From positions 20,409-84,408 of the forward strand of contig NZ_JAEPQA010000021.1 in the NCBI RefSeq assembly GCF_017640745.1: a stretch of DNA of 64,000 nucleotides, written 5' to 3'. Positions 25,630 to 34,568 of the stretch are shown here, piece after piece; position 1 is the first letter of the stretch, and each line of letters begins with the position of its first letter. A program made the position numbers and the translations under genes. The notes under the pieces were generated by a model, which was not told the DNA's origin, made no database searches, and saw only the letters and a list, made by a program, of their open reading frames with translations. This DNA comes from Nisaea sp. GTDB lineage: Bacteria; Pseudomonadota; Alphaproteobacteria; Thalassobaculales; Thalassobaculaceae.

Positions 25630-25968
25630 ATGGTTCTGGGAATGAGTGACGACGACAAGAAAAACGGTGACGGCACGAATACGGGTGTGGTGGTCAAGGC
25701 ACGGCCGAAAACCAAGAAGCCGGCCATGTACAAGGTCATCATGCTGAATGACGATTACACGCCGATGGAGTTTGTCGTTCACGTTCTGGAAAGATTCTTC
25801 TCGAAGAATAGGGAAGAGGCGACGACGATCATGCTGCATGTCCACCAGCGCGGTGTTGGGGTCTGCGGCGTCTATACCTACGAGGTCGCCGAAACGAAGG
25901 TAACGCAGGTGATGGATTTCGCCCGTCAGCACCAGCACCCGTTGCAATGCACTCTGGAAAAGGCTTGA
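25630..25968 (+). CDS. clpS: ATP-dependent Clp protease adaptor ClpS
   Basis: A 112-residue adaptor. The N-degron-binding core is visible as [17 protein letters not shown] followed by HVLERFF, then [23 protein letters not shown] and [10 protein letters not shown]. ClpS delivers proteins with destabilising N-terminal residues to ClpAP. The ATG at 25630 has GGA upstream; the alternative ATG at 25642 would remove four residues. A 260-bp gap upstream carries its promoter. Its partner clpA begins six bases after the stop. Confidence 0.93.
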   Translation: MVLGMSDDDKKNGDGTNTGVVVKARPKTKKPAMYKVIMLNDDYTPMEFVVHVLERFFSKNREEATTIMLHVHQRGVGVCGVYTYEVAETKVTQVMDFARQHQHPLQCTLEKA

Positions 25969-25974
25969 TCAGAC

Positions 25975-28293
25975 ATGCTGTCGAAAAATCTTGAAGAAAG
26001 CCTGCACCGCGCCCTCGATCTCGCGAACGAGCGCCAGCACGAATATGCGACGCTGGAGCATCTGCTCTTCGCGCTGACGTCCGATCAGGACGCCGTGGCG
26101 GTGATGCGGGCCTGTGATGTCGACGTGGAGCGGCTGCGCAACGATCTCGCCGGCTATATCGACAACGATCTGATGAACCTGATCCGGACCGAGGAAGAGG
26201 AAGCGAAGCCGACCGCCGGCTTCCAGCGCGTGGTTCAGCGCGCCGTCATCCATGTCCAGTCCTCCGGGCGCGCCGAAGTGACCGGCGCCAACGTCCTTGT
26301 CGCGCTGTTCTCCGAGCGCGAGAGCCACGCCGTCTATTTCCTGCAGGAGCAGGAGATGTCCCGCTTCGATGCGGTGAACTACATCTCCCATGGCATCGCC
26401 AAGGTGCACGGACAGTCGGAAACCCGCCGGGTCGACGGCGCCGAAGAGGAAGCCAAACAGGAAACCGTCAACAAGAGCGGCAACGAGGCGCTCGACGCCT
26501 ATTGCGTGGATCTGAACAAGAAGGCGATGGCGGGCAAGATCGATCCGCTGATCGGCCGCGAATTCGAGGTCGAGCGCACGATCCAGATCCTTTGCCGCCG
26601 GACCAAGAACAATCCGCTCTACGTGGGCGACCCGGGCGTCGGCAAGACCGCGATCGCCGAGGGCTTGGCCCGCCGCATCGTCGACGGCAACGTGCCGGAG
26701 GTTCTCGAGAACGCGCAGATCTTCGCGCTCGACATGGGCGCGCTGCTCGCCGGCACTCGCTATCGCGGCGATTTCGAGGAGCGGCTGAAGGCCGTCGTCA
26801 ACGAGCTCGAACGCAATCCGGACGCGGTGCTGTTCATCGACGAGATTCATACCGTGATCGGCGCGGGCGCTACCTCGGGCGGTGCGATGGACGCCTCGAA
26901 CCTGCTGAAGCCGGCCTTGCAGTCCGGCGCACTGCGCTGCATCGGCTCGACCACCTACAAGGAATTCCGGACCCATTTCGAGAAGGACCGGGCCCTGGTG
27001 CGCCGCTTCCAGAAGATCGACGTGAAGGAACCGTCGATCGAGGACAGCATCAAGATCCTCAAGGGTCTGAAGCCCTATTACGAGGAGCACCACAAGGTGC
27101 GCTTCACCAACGATGCGCTTAAGACGGCGGTGGAACTGTCGGCAAAATACATCGGCGACCGGAAACTTCCGGACAAGGCGATCGACGTGATCGACGAGGT
27201 CGGCGCGGCGCAGATGCTCGTTGCTCCGTCGAAGCGGCGCAAGACCATCGGCGTCAAGGAAGTCGAGGAGATCGTCGCCAAGATCGCCCGCATCCCGCCG
27301 AAGAGCGTCTCGACCGACGACAAGACGGTGCTGAAGAACCTGGAGCGGGATCTGAAGACCGTCGTGTTCGGGCAGGATACCGCGATCGCGTCGCTGGCGA
27401 CGGCGATCAAGCTGTCCCGTGCGGGGCTGCGCGAGCCGGAAAAACCGATCGGCAACTATCTTTTCTCCGGCCCGACCGGTGTCGGCAAGACCGAGGTAGC
27501 GCGTCAGCTCGCCAACGCTCTCGGCATCGAGCTGACCCGTTTCGACATGTCGGAATACATGGAGCGCCACAGCGTCTCCCGCCTGATCGGCGCGCCTCCG
27601 GGCTATGTCGGCTTCGATCAGGGCGGTCTACTGACCGACGCGATCGACCAGCATCCGCATTGCGTGCTGCTGCTGGACGAGATCGAGAAGGCCCATCCGG
27701 ACCTTTTCAACGTCCTGCTGCAGGTGATGGATCATGGCAAGCTGACGGATCACAACGGCAAGACCGTGGATTTCCGCAATGTCATCCTGATCATGACCAC
27801 CAATGCCGGTGCGTCGGATCTGGCCAAGGAAGCGATCGGCTTCGCGCGCACCCAGCGCGAGGGCGACGATACCGAGGCGATCAACAAGATGTTCACCCCG
27901 GAATTCCGCAACCGTCTGGATGCGATCATCCCGTTCAGCAATCTGACGCCGGAAATCATCTCCCGCGTGGTGGAGAAATTCATCATGCAGCTCGAGGTGC
28001 AGCTCTCCGACCGCGGTGTGACCATCGAGCTCAGCGATGCCGCCCGCACCTGGCTCGGCGAGAAGGGCTACGACCGTCTCTACGGTGCCCGCCCGCTTGC
28101 CCGCGTGATCCAGGAGCACGTGAAGAAACCGCTGGCCGAGGAATTGCTCTTCGGGAAGCTGGTCAAGGGGGGCCTTGTCCGCGTCGATCTGGAGGAAGAC
28201 AAGCTGGTCTTCTCCTATCCGGACGAGGACAGCGACAAGGGCTCCGGTGGCGGTTCTACGAAGCGCGAGAAGAAAAAGCCGGAACTGGTCTGA
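25975..28293 (+). CDS. clpA: ATP-dependent Clp protease ATP-binding subunit ClpA
   Basis: A 772-residue AAA+ unfoldase, close to the E. coli length of 758. It has an N-domain (residues about 1-140, [20 protein letters not shown]), a first ATPase module ([29 protein letters not shown]), and a second ([30 protein letters not shown]). It unfolds substrates and feeds them to ClpP. It is in an operon with clpS, as in most alphaproteobacteria, and ends with a strong terminator. The tail is charged ([14 protein letters not shown]). Confidence 0.97.
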   Translation: MLSKNLEESLHRALDLANERQHEYATLEHLLFALTSDQDAVAVMRACDVDVERLRNDLAGYIDNDLMNLIRTEEEEAKPTAGFQRVVQRAVIHVQSSGRAEVTGANVLVALFSERESHAVYFLQEQEMSRFDAVNYISHGIAKVHGQSETRRVDGAEEEAKQETVNKSGNEALDAYCVDLNKKAMAGKIDPLIGREFEVERTIQILCRRTKNNPLYVGDPGVGKTAIAEGLARRIVDGNVPEVLENAQIFALDMGALLAGTRYRGDFEERLKAVVNELERNPDAVLFIDEIHTVIGAGATSGGAMDASNLLKPALQSGALRCIGSTTYKEFRTHFEKDRALVRRFQKIDVKEPSIEDSIKILKGLKPYYEEHHKVRFTNDALKTAVELSAKYIGDRKLPDKAIDVIDEVGAAQMLVAPSKRRKTIGVKEVEEIVAKIARIPPKSVSTDDKTVLKNLERDLKTVVFGQDTAIASLATAIKLSRAGLREPEKPIGNYLFSGPTGVGKTEVARQLANALGIELTRFDMSEYMERHSVSRLIGAPPGYVGFDQGGLLTDAIDQHPHCVLLLDEIEKAHPDLFNVLLQVMDHGKLTDHNGKTVDFRNVILIMTTNAGASDLAKEAIGFARTQREGDDTEAINKMFTPEFRNRLDAIIPFSNLTPEIISRVVEKFIMQLEVQLSDRGVTIELSDAARTWLGEKGYDRLYGARPLARVIQEHVKKPLAEELLFGKLVKGGLVRVDLEEDKLVFSYPDEDSDKGSGGGSTKREKKKPELV

Positions 28294-28324
28294 TCCCGGA
28301 CCGGGGATTTCAGGCAAAAGAAAA

Positions 28325-28350
28325 GGCCCGCGCACTGCGCGGGCCTTTTT
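28325..28350. terminator. intrinsic terminator after clpA
   Basis: A perfect 9-bp stem (GGCCCGCGC / GCGCGGGCC) with loop ACT, followed by TTTTT. AAAA precedes it, so it may also terminate the minus-strand small gene from the other side. Confidence 0.92.
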
Positions 28351-28377
28351 CTTATCGATGTTTCCTCGCCGAGGTGC

Positions 28378-28566
28378 TCAGGCAGCCTGCAGGTAGGAGT
28401 CGTTAGCACCGAGGACCGACTTCAGCGCGTCCGGGTCAATGCGCCAGGCACCGTTCACATTGGCCGCGATGCTCGCGTGACGGTCAACGAGAACGCGCAT
28501 TTCCGAATTGGTGAAGCCGTTCATTTCAGCGGCCTCGAGAAGGGTGATGCAGAAGCGGTCGCCCAT
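28378..28566 (-). CDS. small hypothetical protein (62 aa)
   Basis: The ATG at 28566 is preceded by GGGAG at eight bases, a good ribosome site. The 62 residues (MGDRFCITLLEAAEMNGFTN to SVLGANDSYLQAA) are soluble and mostly helical by composition, with no signal peptide. No family is recognised. It is isolated between the clpA terminator and the FemAB-like gene, with its own upstream region, so it looks like a genuine small gene. Confidence 0.6.
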   Translation of the reverse strand: MGDRFCITLLEAAEMNGFTNSEMRVLVDRHASIAANVNGAWRIDPDALKSVLGANDSYLQAA

Positions 28567-28702
28567 GGTCTAACTCCCTAATCAATTTGAATGTCGCGGA
28601 CGGCGCCGTAAGGCAGCCGGTCTGCGTGTTTGCTAGAATTCATATTGGCCTATCTTACGATGTTGCGGTGCAAAAATACCGAAGACCAGCCATGCGCCAC
28701 GT

Positions 28703-29875
28703 TCAGGTCTCGTGACGGAAGGGTGACTGTTTTTCGAGTGCGTCCTTCTCGTATTCCATCTGCATCCGTTCGCGGCGCAGGAAATCTCCGACCGCGTCCC
28801 GGAAGGATTGCGACGGGATCAGATGGGCGCTGTAGGTGTAGCGGGGCAGGTAGCCACGCTGGATCTTGTGCTGACCCTGAGCCCCGGCCTCGACCCACTC
28901 GAGGCCCCGCTCGATGGCGAAATCGATCGCCTGATAATAGCAAAGCTCGAAATGCAGGAACTTGAAGTCGGCGATGCAGCCCCAGTTGCGGCCGAACAGC
29001 GTGGTATCGCCGATCAGGTTGAGCGCGCCGGCGACGGGGGTGCCGCCCATCTCTGCGATCACCAGCAGGACGCGGTCGGCAAGCCGCTCGCCCAGCAGAT
29101 CGAAGAAGTCACGGGTGAGATAGGCCGATCCCCATTTGCGGTCGCTGGTATCCATGTAGAACCGGTAGAACGCGTCCCAGTGCCGGGGCTCGATCATGCC
29201 GCCGGTCAGCCGGCGGATCGTCAGCCCGGCCTCCGCGGCCGCCTTGCGTTCCTTGCGGATGGCCTTGCGCTTGCGCGACGACAAGGCGCCGAGAAAATCT
29301 TCGAACGTCGCGTAGCCGTCGTTGTGCCAGTGATATTGCAGACCGACCCGCTGCAGGAACCCGGCCTCGCCGAGCGCCTGCCACTGGGACTCGGGAAGAA
29401 AATTCACATGCAGGGAGGAGACGTTGAAGCGCCGGGTGATCTCTATCAGGCCGCCGATCAGAATGTCCCTGACGGCTTCTGCATCCGTGTCCGGATGCGT
29501 GAGGAGCCGGGGGCCTGTCACTGGTGTGAAGGGAACAGCTGACAGCAATTTCGGATAATATTCGCCGCCCGCCCGCTCGTAGGCATCGGCCCAGCCCCAG
29601 TCGAAGACGTATTCGCCCTGGGAATGGCCTTTCAGATAGAGCGGGACGACGCCCGCGATCCGTCCGCTTTCGTCCGCATAGACCAGGTGCTGCGGCAGCC
29701 AGCCGGTCTCCGCCTTGACGGAGCCGCTGTCCTCCAGCGCCGAGAGAAAGGCGTGGCTGAGAAACGGGTTCTCGGGCCCGGCACTGGCATCCCAGTCCGC
29801 CGCCGCGATCTCGTGGATCGAGCGCAGAACGGAAACGGCGGCCTGTGTTTCTGTCCGGTCTTCCCCGTCGGGCAC
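28703..29875 (-). CDS. FemAB-like/DUF482 GNAT-fold protein
   Basis: A 390-residue cytoplasmic protein of the PF04339-type group (FemAB-like, peptidoglycan-related acyltransferase fold). Conserved stretches are NPFLSHAFLSALEDSGSV, FDWGWADAYERAGG, YYPKLLSAVPFTPVTGPRLL, LHVNFLPESQW, GVQYHWHN-like LQYHWHNDGYATFEDFL, and AGAQGQHKIQRGYLP near the C-terminus. The start is a GTG with GAGG nine bases upstream. The substrate is not known. It is upstream of nothing obvious and is probably monocistronic. Confidence 0.85.
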   Translation of the reverse strand: MPDGEDRTETQAAVSVLRSIHEIAAADWDASAGPENPFLSHAFLSALEDSGSVKAETGWLPQHLVYADESGRIAGVVPLYLKGHSQGEYVFDWGWADAYERAGGEYYPKLLSAVPFTPVTGPRLLTHPDTDAEAVRDILIGGLIEITRRFNVSSLHVNFLPESQWQALGEAGFLQRVGLQYHWHNDGYATFEDFLGALSSRKRKAIRKERKAAAEAGLTIRRLTGGMIEPRHWDAFYRFYMDTSDRKWGSAYLTRDFFDLLGERLADRVLLVIAEMGGTPVAGALNLIGDTTLFGRNWGCIADFKFLHFELCYYQAIDFAIERGLEWVEAGAQGQHKIQRGYLPRYTYSAHLIPSQSFRDAVGDFLRRERMQMEYEKDALEKQSPFRHET

Positions 29876-29950
29876 GATGGATTACCTCGATGCGGCGTGT
29901 CTCATGAAAGATTGTGCGCCGCAGCGATCCGTCAAGCAAATGGAGCCGGA

Positions 29951-30418
29951 TCAGGCGAGTTCGATCACCGCCTCGACCTCGACGGCGACACCGAGCGGCA
30001 GGGAGCCGGCGCCGACCGCGAAGCGGGCATGCTTGCCCTTGTCGCCGAACACTTCGACCATCAGATCGGAGGCGCCGTTCACCACCATCGGGTGCTGGGT
30101 GAAGTCGTCTGTCGCATTTACGAAGCCGCCGACTTTCACCACGCGGGCGACCTTGTCGAGATCGCCGCCGCAGGCCGCTTTCGCCTGGGCGATGATGTTG
30201 AGGGCGCAGATCCGTGCGATCTTCTGGGCTTCTTCGGCGGTCATGTCCTTTCCGACCTTGCCGACACCCTTCAGTTCACCGTTCCAGAAAGGCACCTGGC
30301 CCGAGATATAGAGGGTCTTGCCGGAAATCACATATGGCACGTAGTTGGCTGCGGGCGCGGCGGCATTGGGAAGTTCGATGCCAAGTTCGGAAAGGCGCGC
30401 GTCGATAGAACCGGCCAT
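29951..30418 (-). CDS. RidA-family (YjgF/UK114) protein
   Basis: A 155-residue protein of the RidA superfamily: YVISGKTLYISGQVPFWNGE, AQKIARICALNIIAQAKAACGG, VARVVKVGGFVNATDDFTQHP and ARFAVGAGSLPLGVAVEVEAV. It has the GQ/PLG/EVEA features, but the classic RNPxxP arginine loop is replaced by AVGAGSLPLG, in which Arg is lacking. It may therefore not be a canonical imine deaminase. A good ribosome site (AAGGAG) precedes the ATG at 30418. Confidence 0.88.
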   Translation of the reverse strand: MAGSIDARLSELGIELPNAAAPAANYVPYVISGKTLYISGQVPFWNGELKGVGKVGKDMTAEEAQKIARICALNIIAQAKAACGGDLDKVARVVKVGGFVNATDDFTQHPMVVNGASDLMVEVFGDKGKHARFAVGAGSLPLGVAVEVEAVIELA

Positions 30419-30518
30419 GAGGTGACTCCTTCAAAATTCTGGAACGATCTGTTAGAAAAGGTCCGCGAGGAACGGCGCGAAGCATAGACAGTCGCGCCGA
30501 AGGTCGCTAACGTTTTCG

Positions 30519-30551
30519 AAAAAGAAGGGTGCGTCAGTAAATGACGCACCC
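30519..30551 (-). terminator. intrinsic terminator of the small RNA
   Basis: On the minus strand GGGTGCGTCA pairs perfectly with TGACGCACCC (10 bp, five-base loop), followed by TTCTTTTT. On the plus strand no T run follows, which sets the direction. Confidence 0.88.
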
Positions 30552-30740
30552 AGGATCGGACGATAGAGGCTTCGTCCTTAGGAGCTTCACAGGGTAATCG
30601 GGGAGCGGGGATGGGAGAGAACCGCTCCCCCAGTCTTCCATCGTTTGGCGGACGATGGAACTCTGAACCCGAAGGATTGAAGCTCTGCCCCTACGGGTCC
30701 GCTAACTAGGGTGGAACCGTGCAATTCTGGTTCCGAAACT
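30519..30740 (-). ncRNA. structured small RNA of unknown family
   Basis: The minus strand from about 30740 to 30519 has no coding potential, yet it has a promoter, many perfect helices and an intrinsic terminator. In plus coordinates the pairs are 30729-30734 with 30713-30718, 30707-30711 with 30689-30693, a closing helix 30678-30685 with 30582-30589, and inside it two perfect 9-bp hairpins (30652-30660 with 30636-30644; 30622-30630 with 30600-30608). After that come 30572-30577 with 30558-30563 and the terminator. The two 9-bp hairpins carry C-rich loops (CCGCCAA and TTCTCTCCCATCC on the RNA strand) that could pair with Shine-Dalgarno regions. It does not look like 6S, tmRNA, SRP or RNase P RNA. 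It could instead be a long ridA leader, but the terminator argues for a separate RNA. Confidence 0.7.
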
Positions 30741-30746
30741 CTATAT

Positions 30747-30775
30747 ATAGTAGTTCAGGGTATGTGAGACCGCAA
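30747..30775 (-). promoter_or_regulatory. sigma-70-type promoter of the small RNA
   Basis: On the minus strand TTGCGG (30775-30770) and TACTAT (30752-30747) are separated by exactly 17 bases, close to the -35/-10 consensus. The predicted start is near 30740. Confidence 0.7.
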
Positions 30776-31099
30776 TAAGTATTTTTGCGGTGAATTTCAC
30801 AGAGTATTTGAAATACAGATAAAATAGTTAACGGATATTTACGAAGTCTCAATCGGGCTTCAGGTTCCACAGCATCTGTGCTGTCGGGCTAAAGTCGGTG
30901 CCAAGAAATCGGCATGTTTTGGCCGCCGGAATGGTCGATTTTGCTCCACCGGATCACGGTCTCGCCTCAAGAAGGAATCCTGAAAAACGGCTGGATCAAG
31001 CTGTTTTTCTCCGTGTCCTGTGCCGGGATTTCGACTTTTTCCTGAAGCCAGACGGAGAAGCGGGAACCGTCAGGGCCGTCGCTTGCTCTGGCCCGCAAT
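30776..31099. other. AT-rich intergenic stretch without a supported gene
   Basis: Between the small-RNA promoter and the 31100-31954 gene. It is AT-rich up to about 30850, then of mixed composition. A short hairpin (ACAGCA / TGCTGT) lies near 30870. Short open frames on the plus strand lack ribosome sites and family resemblance. I see nothing else. Confidence 0.5.
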
Positions 31100-31954
31100 T
31101 CAAGCGCCGGAAAGCTCCTGGAACGCCTGAAAAGCGTCGACGCACGTCCTGTAATAGGCCTCGTCCTCGAAAGATGAGGCGGCGATTCTCGCCTTGATCG
31201 CCTCGCGAGGATCGTCTTTCTCGCTCAAGATATCATGAGCGCAACGGGCGAGGCGCGCCTTCATCTGGTGGGCGAGCGGCTCCGGCGGTTCGGGCGTTCG
31301 TTCGACGAACTCGAGCGCGGGTCGGAAGTTCCGGGAACGGGTCATCGCGATCATCTGATCGGACCCGGCGGCAAGCCAGAACGCTCCACTCTTGTTGACG
31401 CAGATCATCGGAAAGAGCGCGGCGATACCAGGGGCAACACTGTTCGCATAGACCTCGCACTGCCAATAGCTGCGGGCAATCCGTGCGAAATGAAAGAAAT
31501 CCTCGACCGCGACCATGCCCGACTCTTCGATTGGCAGAATCTCGATTTGCGGCTTGTCCGGATTGACCGTGTCGTTCGAGACGTCGACATACCAGGGGCC
31601 GAACTGCATCGCGTTCTGGAAGTAGCTTTCACGGAGCACGCCCCAGATCTTCCGGCCGATCCCGCCAGCCTGAACGAAGGCACGCAGGGCGGCACTGGTC
31701 TCGCAGGACGGCGCGTGCAGATCGGCAACGAGCCTGTCGTAGAGGGTGTCCCTGATCTCTCGGCAGCGGCCGAGCGGATAAGGCTTGCCGGCGAATTCTG
31801 GCATCGCCGGCCCGAGTTCCGCGTCGACGGCCCGCCGCAGCCGCCCGAAATAGCCATGGAGCTTTTCGTGGTCGCAGAGAAACGCCCGACCGAGCTCTCG
31901 CTGTCGGGAATCCGGAGGGATCGGTTGCAGGGGCAGTAGCGTGCCTGGTGCCAT
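31100..31954 (-). CDS. hypothetical protein (284 aa)
   Basis: A soluble 284-residue protein without signal peptide or membrane helices. Visible segments are CDHEKLHGYFGRLRRAVDAE, FGPWYVDVSNDTVNPDKPQI, EDFFHFARIARSYWQCEVYA and FPMICVNKSGAFWLAAGSDQ. I do not recognise the family. The middle part (MQFGPWYVDVSNDTV, PQIEILPIEESGMVAVEDF) is reminiscent of cytoplasmic enzyme domains but has no diagnostic motif. It lies next to the chemoreceptor gene, in the same direction and 114 bases downstream of it, so the two may be linked. Confidence 0.75.
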   Translation of the reverse strand: MAPGTLLPLQPIPPDSRQRELGRAFLCDHEKLHGYFGRLRRAVDAELGPAMPEFAGKPYPLGRCREIRDTLYDRLVADLHAPSCETSAALRAFVQAGGIGRKIWGVLRESYFQNAMQFGPWYVDVSNDTVNPDKPQIEILPIEESGMVAVEDFFHFARIARSYWQCEVYANSVAPGIAALFPMICVNKSGAFWLAAGSDQMIAMTRSRNFRPALEFVERTPEPPEPLAHQMKARLARCAHDILSEKDDPREAIKARIAASSFEDEAYYRTCVDAFQAFQELSGA

Positions 31955-32068
31955 GGGGAGGCGGGCCTCAAGATTTCCGTCTTGTTCGCGTTTTAGGAGA
32001 CGGCGGCAGGACAGGCAAGACGGGATGCCGGACGGCGCGCGTTCCGCCGCCCGGTGCTCCGTTCAAGT

Positions 32069-33760
32069 TCAGGCGTTACTGAGCCGGCGGACGAACTTGT
32101 CGACTTCCTCCTTGAGCGAGCCGATTTGCTTGCCCAGCTTGTCGGTCACGTCGGAGAGTTCGTGCGCGGCCTTGTCCGAGCGCTCGCCCGCCATGTTCAC
32201 CCGGCCGATATTTGACGTAACGGTTCCCGTCGCGTGGGAAACCTGCTCCACGTTCCCGGAGATTTCGCGGGTGGCGGAAGACTGCTCTTCCACCGCGGCA
32301 GCGATCGCCGATGTGGTCTCGTCGATATTCTGGATGGTGCCGACGATCTTGCCGATCACCTCGGCGGCTTCCTTGGTCGCCTGCTGGATTGCGGAGATCT
32401 GCCCTGCGATTTCCTGGGTCGCACTGCCGGTCTGGTTCGCAAGCGATTTCACCTCGCTGGCGACGACGGCAAAGCCCTTGCCCGCTTCCCCGGCCCGTGC
32501 CGCCTCGATGGTGGCGTTGAGCGCGAGGAGGTTGGTCTGCTCGGCAATGTCATTGATCAGATTGACGACCTCGCCGATGCGTTCCGCCGAACTCTGAAGG
32601 CTGATGACCTTGGCATTGGCGTCTTCGGCTTCGGTCGCCGCTGAACGCGAGATAGAGGCGGACTGGTCGGCCTGACGGCCGATTTCCGCGATCGAGTTGG
32701 TCAGTTCTTCCGTTGCGGCGGCCACGCTCTGCAGGCTTTGCGACGCATTTTGCGCGGCGCTATCGGCTTCTCGTGCACTGTCCGCGGTTTCGGCTGCTGT
32801 CTGTTGCATGTCGGCCACAGAGCGACGCGCGGCTTCCGCCGAGTTCTGGACCTCGCCGGTCACACGGCCGATCGAGCTTTCGAGTTCCTTGACGATCTCC
32901 TGCAGCAGGCGTCGGCGTTCGGCATCGGCCTTCTCGGCATCCTTCGCGCGGCTCTCCTCAAGCGCGGCGACGCGTGCGGCATTCTCCTTGAAGACCTGAA
33001 CCGCCTTTGCCATTGCGCCGACTTCGTCCCGGCGGTCGATTCCGGGGACGCTAACCTCGATATTGTTCGCCGCGAGTTCGGACATCGTCCGGCGCAGCGC
33101 TTCCATCGGACCCGTGATGCCGCGGGAGATGGCAAGTCCGACGAGGATCATGACGACAAGGATGCCGGCGGTCAGTCCACCCGCTTTCAGAGCATAGTCC
33201 ATCAAGGCTGCATCGATATCGTCGATGTAGATTCCGGTCCCGACGAAGATCTGCCAGGGCTCGATGAGCGCTACATAGGCAAGCTTTGGTTCAGGCACGT
33301 CGGAACCTGCTTTCGGCCACAGGTATTCAAAGCGCCCGCCGCCTGGCTCCTTCTGCAGCACGGAAACCATCTCGGCGATGATTCTGACGCCGTTCGGATC
33401 CTTGACGCCGAACATGTCGGTTCCCTTGAGGGAGGGTTTGGCGCCATGGACCACGTTGACGCCCTTCATGGTGTAGGCGAAGAGATACTCGACCTCGCGG
33501 AAGCGGACAGCGAGCGCGTTTTTCTCCCACAGCGCGAGCGCTTCTTCCCGCGTCATCTCTCCGGCCGCCGCGCGGGCTTCGAGCGCAAGGGCTTCGGAAA
33601 CGGCGACTTCGATCACCGACTTGATCTCGCGGGACCGCTCGTCATAGAGGTCGCCGCGCTTGATCCAGAGCGTGACGCCGATCTGAAGGGCCATGGCAAA
33701 TGCTGCGAGCAGAATGATCATCCCGATCTTCTGCGCAAAGGAGAGGCGGTCGAGTCCCAT
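32069..33760 (-). CDS. methyl-accepting chemotaxis protein with Cache sensor
   Basis: A 563-residue chemoreceptor. It has a first transmembrane helix (residues about 13-32), a periplasmic single Cache domain of the sCache_2 type ([47 protein letters not shown]), a second helix (about 195-213), a HAMP linker, and the long coiled-coil signalling domain. The conserved hairpin tip reads [19 protein letters not shown] and [15 protein letters not shown]. There is no C-terminal CheR/CheB-binding pentapeptide. The ligand is unknown; sCache_2 domains often bind small carboxylic acids. No che genes are nearby. Confidence 0.95.
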   Translation of the reverse strand: MGLDRLSFAQKIGMIILLAAFAMALQIGVTLWIKRGDLYDERSREIKSVIEVAVSEALALEARAAAGEMTREEALALWEKNALAVRFREVEYLFAYTMKGVNVVHGAKPSLKGTDMFGVKDPNGVRIIAEMVSVLQKEPGGGRFEYLWPKAGSDVPEPKLAYVALIEPWQIFVGTGIYIDDIDAALMDYALKAGGLTAGILVVMILVGLAISRGITGPMEALRRTMSELAANNIEVSVPGIDRRDEVGAMAKAVQVFKENAARVAALEESRAKDAEKADAERRRLLQEIVKELESSIGRVTGEVQNSAEAARRSVADMQQTAAETADSAREADSAAQNASQSLQSVAAATEELTNSIAEIGRQADQSASISRSAATEAEDANAKVISLQSSAERIGEVVNLINDIAEQTNLLALNATIEAARAGEAGKGFAVVASEVKSLANQTGSATQEIAGQISAIQQATKEAAEVIGKIVGTIQNIDETTSAIAAAVEEQSSATREISGNVEQVSHATGTVTSNIGRVNMAGERSDKAAHELSDVTDKLGKQIGSLKEEVDKFVRRLSNA

Positions 33761-34041
33761 CGGGAAAGCTCCGGAAAAAGGAACGTAATCAACCTTATTA
33801 TGCAGTTATTCGGTTAAGGATCGGCTAACAGGCCGATGTCTTGATCAGTGTTTTGAAGGTCAAGTAATCGGCAAGAAATATATATTTTTGCTATGGTTAT
33901 TTCGTGGGCCGGATTTCACGGCAAGTGACGGTCTGCGGCGAGATGACCTATCTTGGATCTTCCAGGCGACACCACATAGAAGGCGCAGGAGAACGCATTT
34001 CGCCAGCATGGCGGGCGTCAAAACAGGGAAGGGGACTTCGA

Positions 34042-34482
34042 ATGCAGGTAGCGCATAAAGCATGGGTTCTGGTGGCCGACGGCGAACGTTTCGTCGTCTA
34101 CGAGAACCACGGCGACGCCGATCTGATCGATCTGCGCGTGGTCGGCAACGAACACACCAGCAATCCCGCAGACCATCTGCAGGGCACAGACCGTCCGGGG
34201 CGGTTGAACGATCCCTCGGCGGGCCAGAAGAGCGCAGTGGAAGCCACGAACTGGCATGTGCTCGAAAAGCAGCATTTCGCCGAAACCACTGCCGCGAAAC
34301 TCAATGACTGGGCGCTTAGCAAGAAGTTCGAGGATCTCGTCGTGATCGCGGACCCGAGGACGCTTGGAAACCTGAGGCCGCATTACAGCCAGTCAGTGAA
34401 AGCGAGACTGCGCAAGGAACTCGACAAGGATCTGACCCATTTGCCGGTCAACGAGATCGAGCAGGCGCTCTCCCGCCTCTGA
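34042..34482 (+). CDS. host attachment family protein
   Basis: A 146-residue protein matching the protein-required-for-attachment-to-host-cells family (PF10116-type): KAWVLVADGERFVVYEN, FEDLVVIADPRTLGNLRPHY and a C-terminal DLTHLPVNEIEQAL. The name comes from an Agrobacterium mutant; the fold resembles eRF1/Pelota-type archaeal release-factor domains, and the biochemical role is unknown. The ATG at 34042 has AAGGGGAC upstream. It is preceded by 281 bases of AT-rich DNA shared with the divergent chemoreceptor gene and followed by a hairpin. Confidence 0.85.
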   Translation: MQVAHKAWVLVADGERFVVYENHGDADLIDLRVVGNEHTSNPADHLQGTDRPGRLNDPSAGQKSAVEATNWHVLEKQHFAETTAAKLNDWALSKKFEDLVVIADPRTLGNLRPHYSQSVKARLRKELDKDLTHLPVNEIEQALSRL

Positions 34483-34500
34483 TCTCTTTCCGAAAAGCGA

Positions 34501-34536
34501 AGAGGCCGCCGCGAAAGGGTCGCGGCCGCCTCTTTG
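34501..34536. terminator. hairpin between convergent host-attachment and nrdJ genes
   Basis: A 14-bp stem with one mismatch (34501-34514 with 34520-34533), five-base loop, then TTT on the plus side. On the minus side the tail is TTCGCTTTT. It probably serves both convergent genes. Confidence 0.65.
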
Positions 34537-34568
34537 TGGGGTAGGGGACCCCGGGTATCGGAATACGC

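Noticed and set aside
30519..30740. 6S RNA or tmRNA
   Set aside because: The branched structure and lack of the 6S central bulge or tmRNA/tRNA-like ends argue against both.
30898..31197. 99-codon plus-strand frame between the small RNA and the 31100 gene
   Set aside because: Its end overlaps the opposite-strand gene and it lacks a ribosome site and recognisable content.
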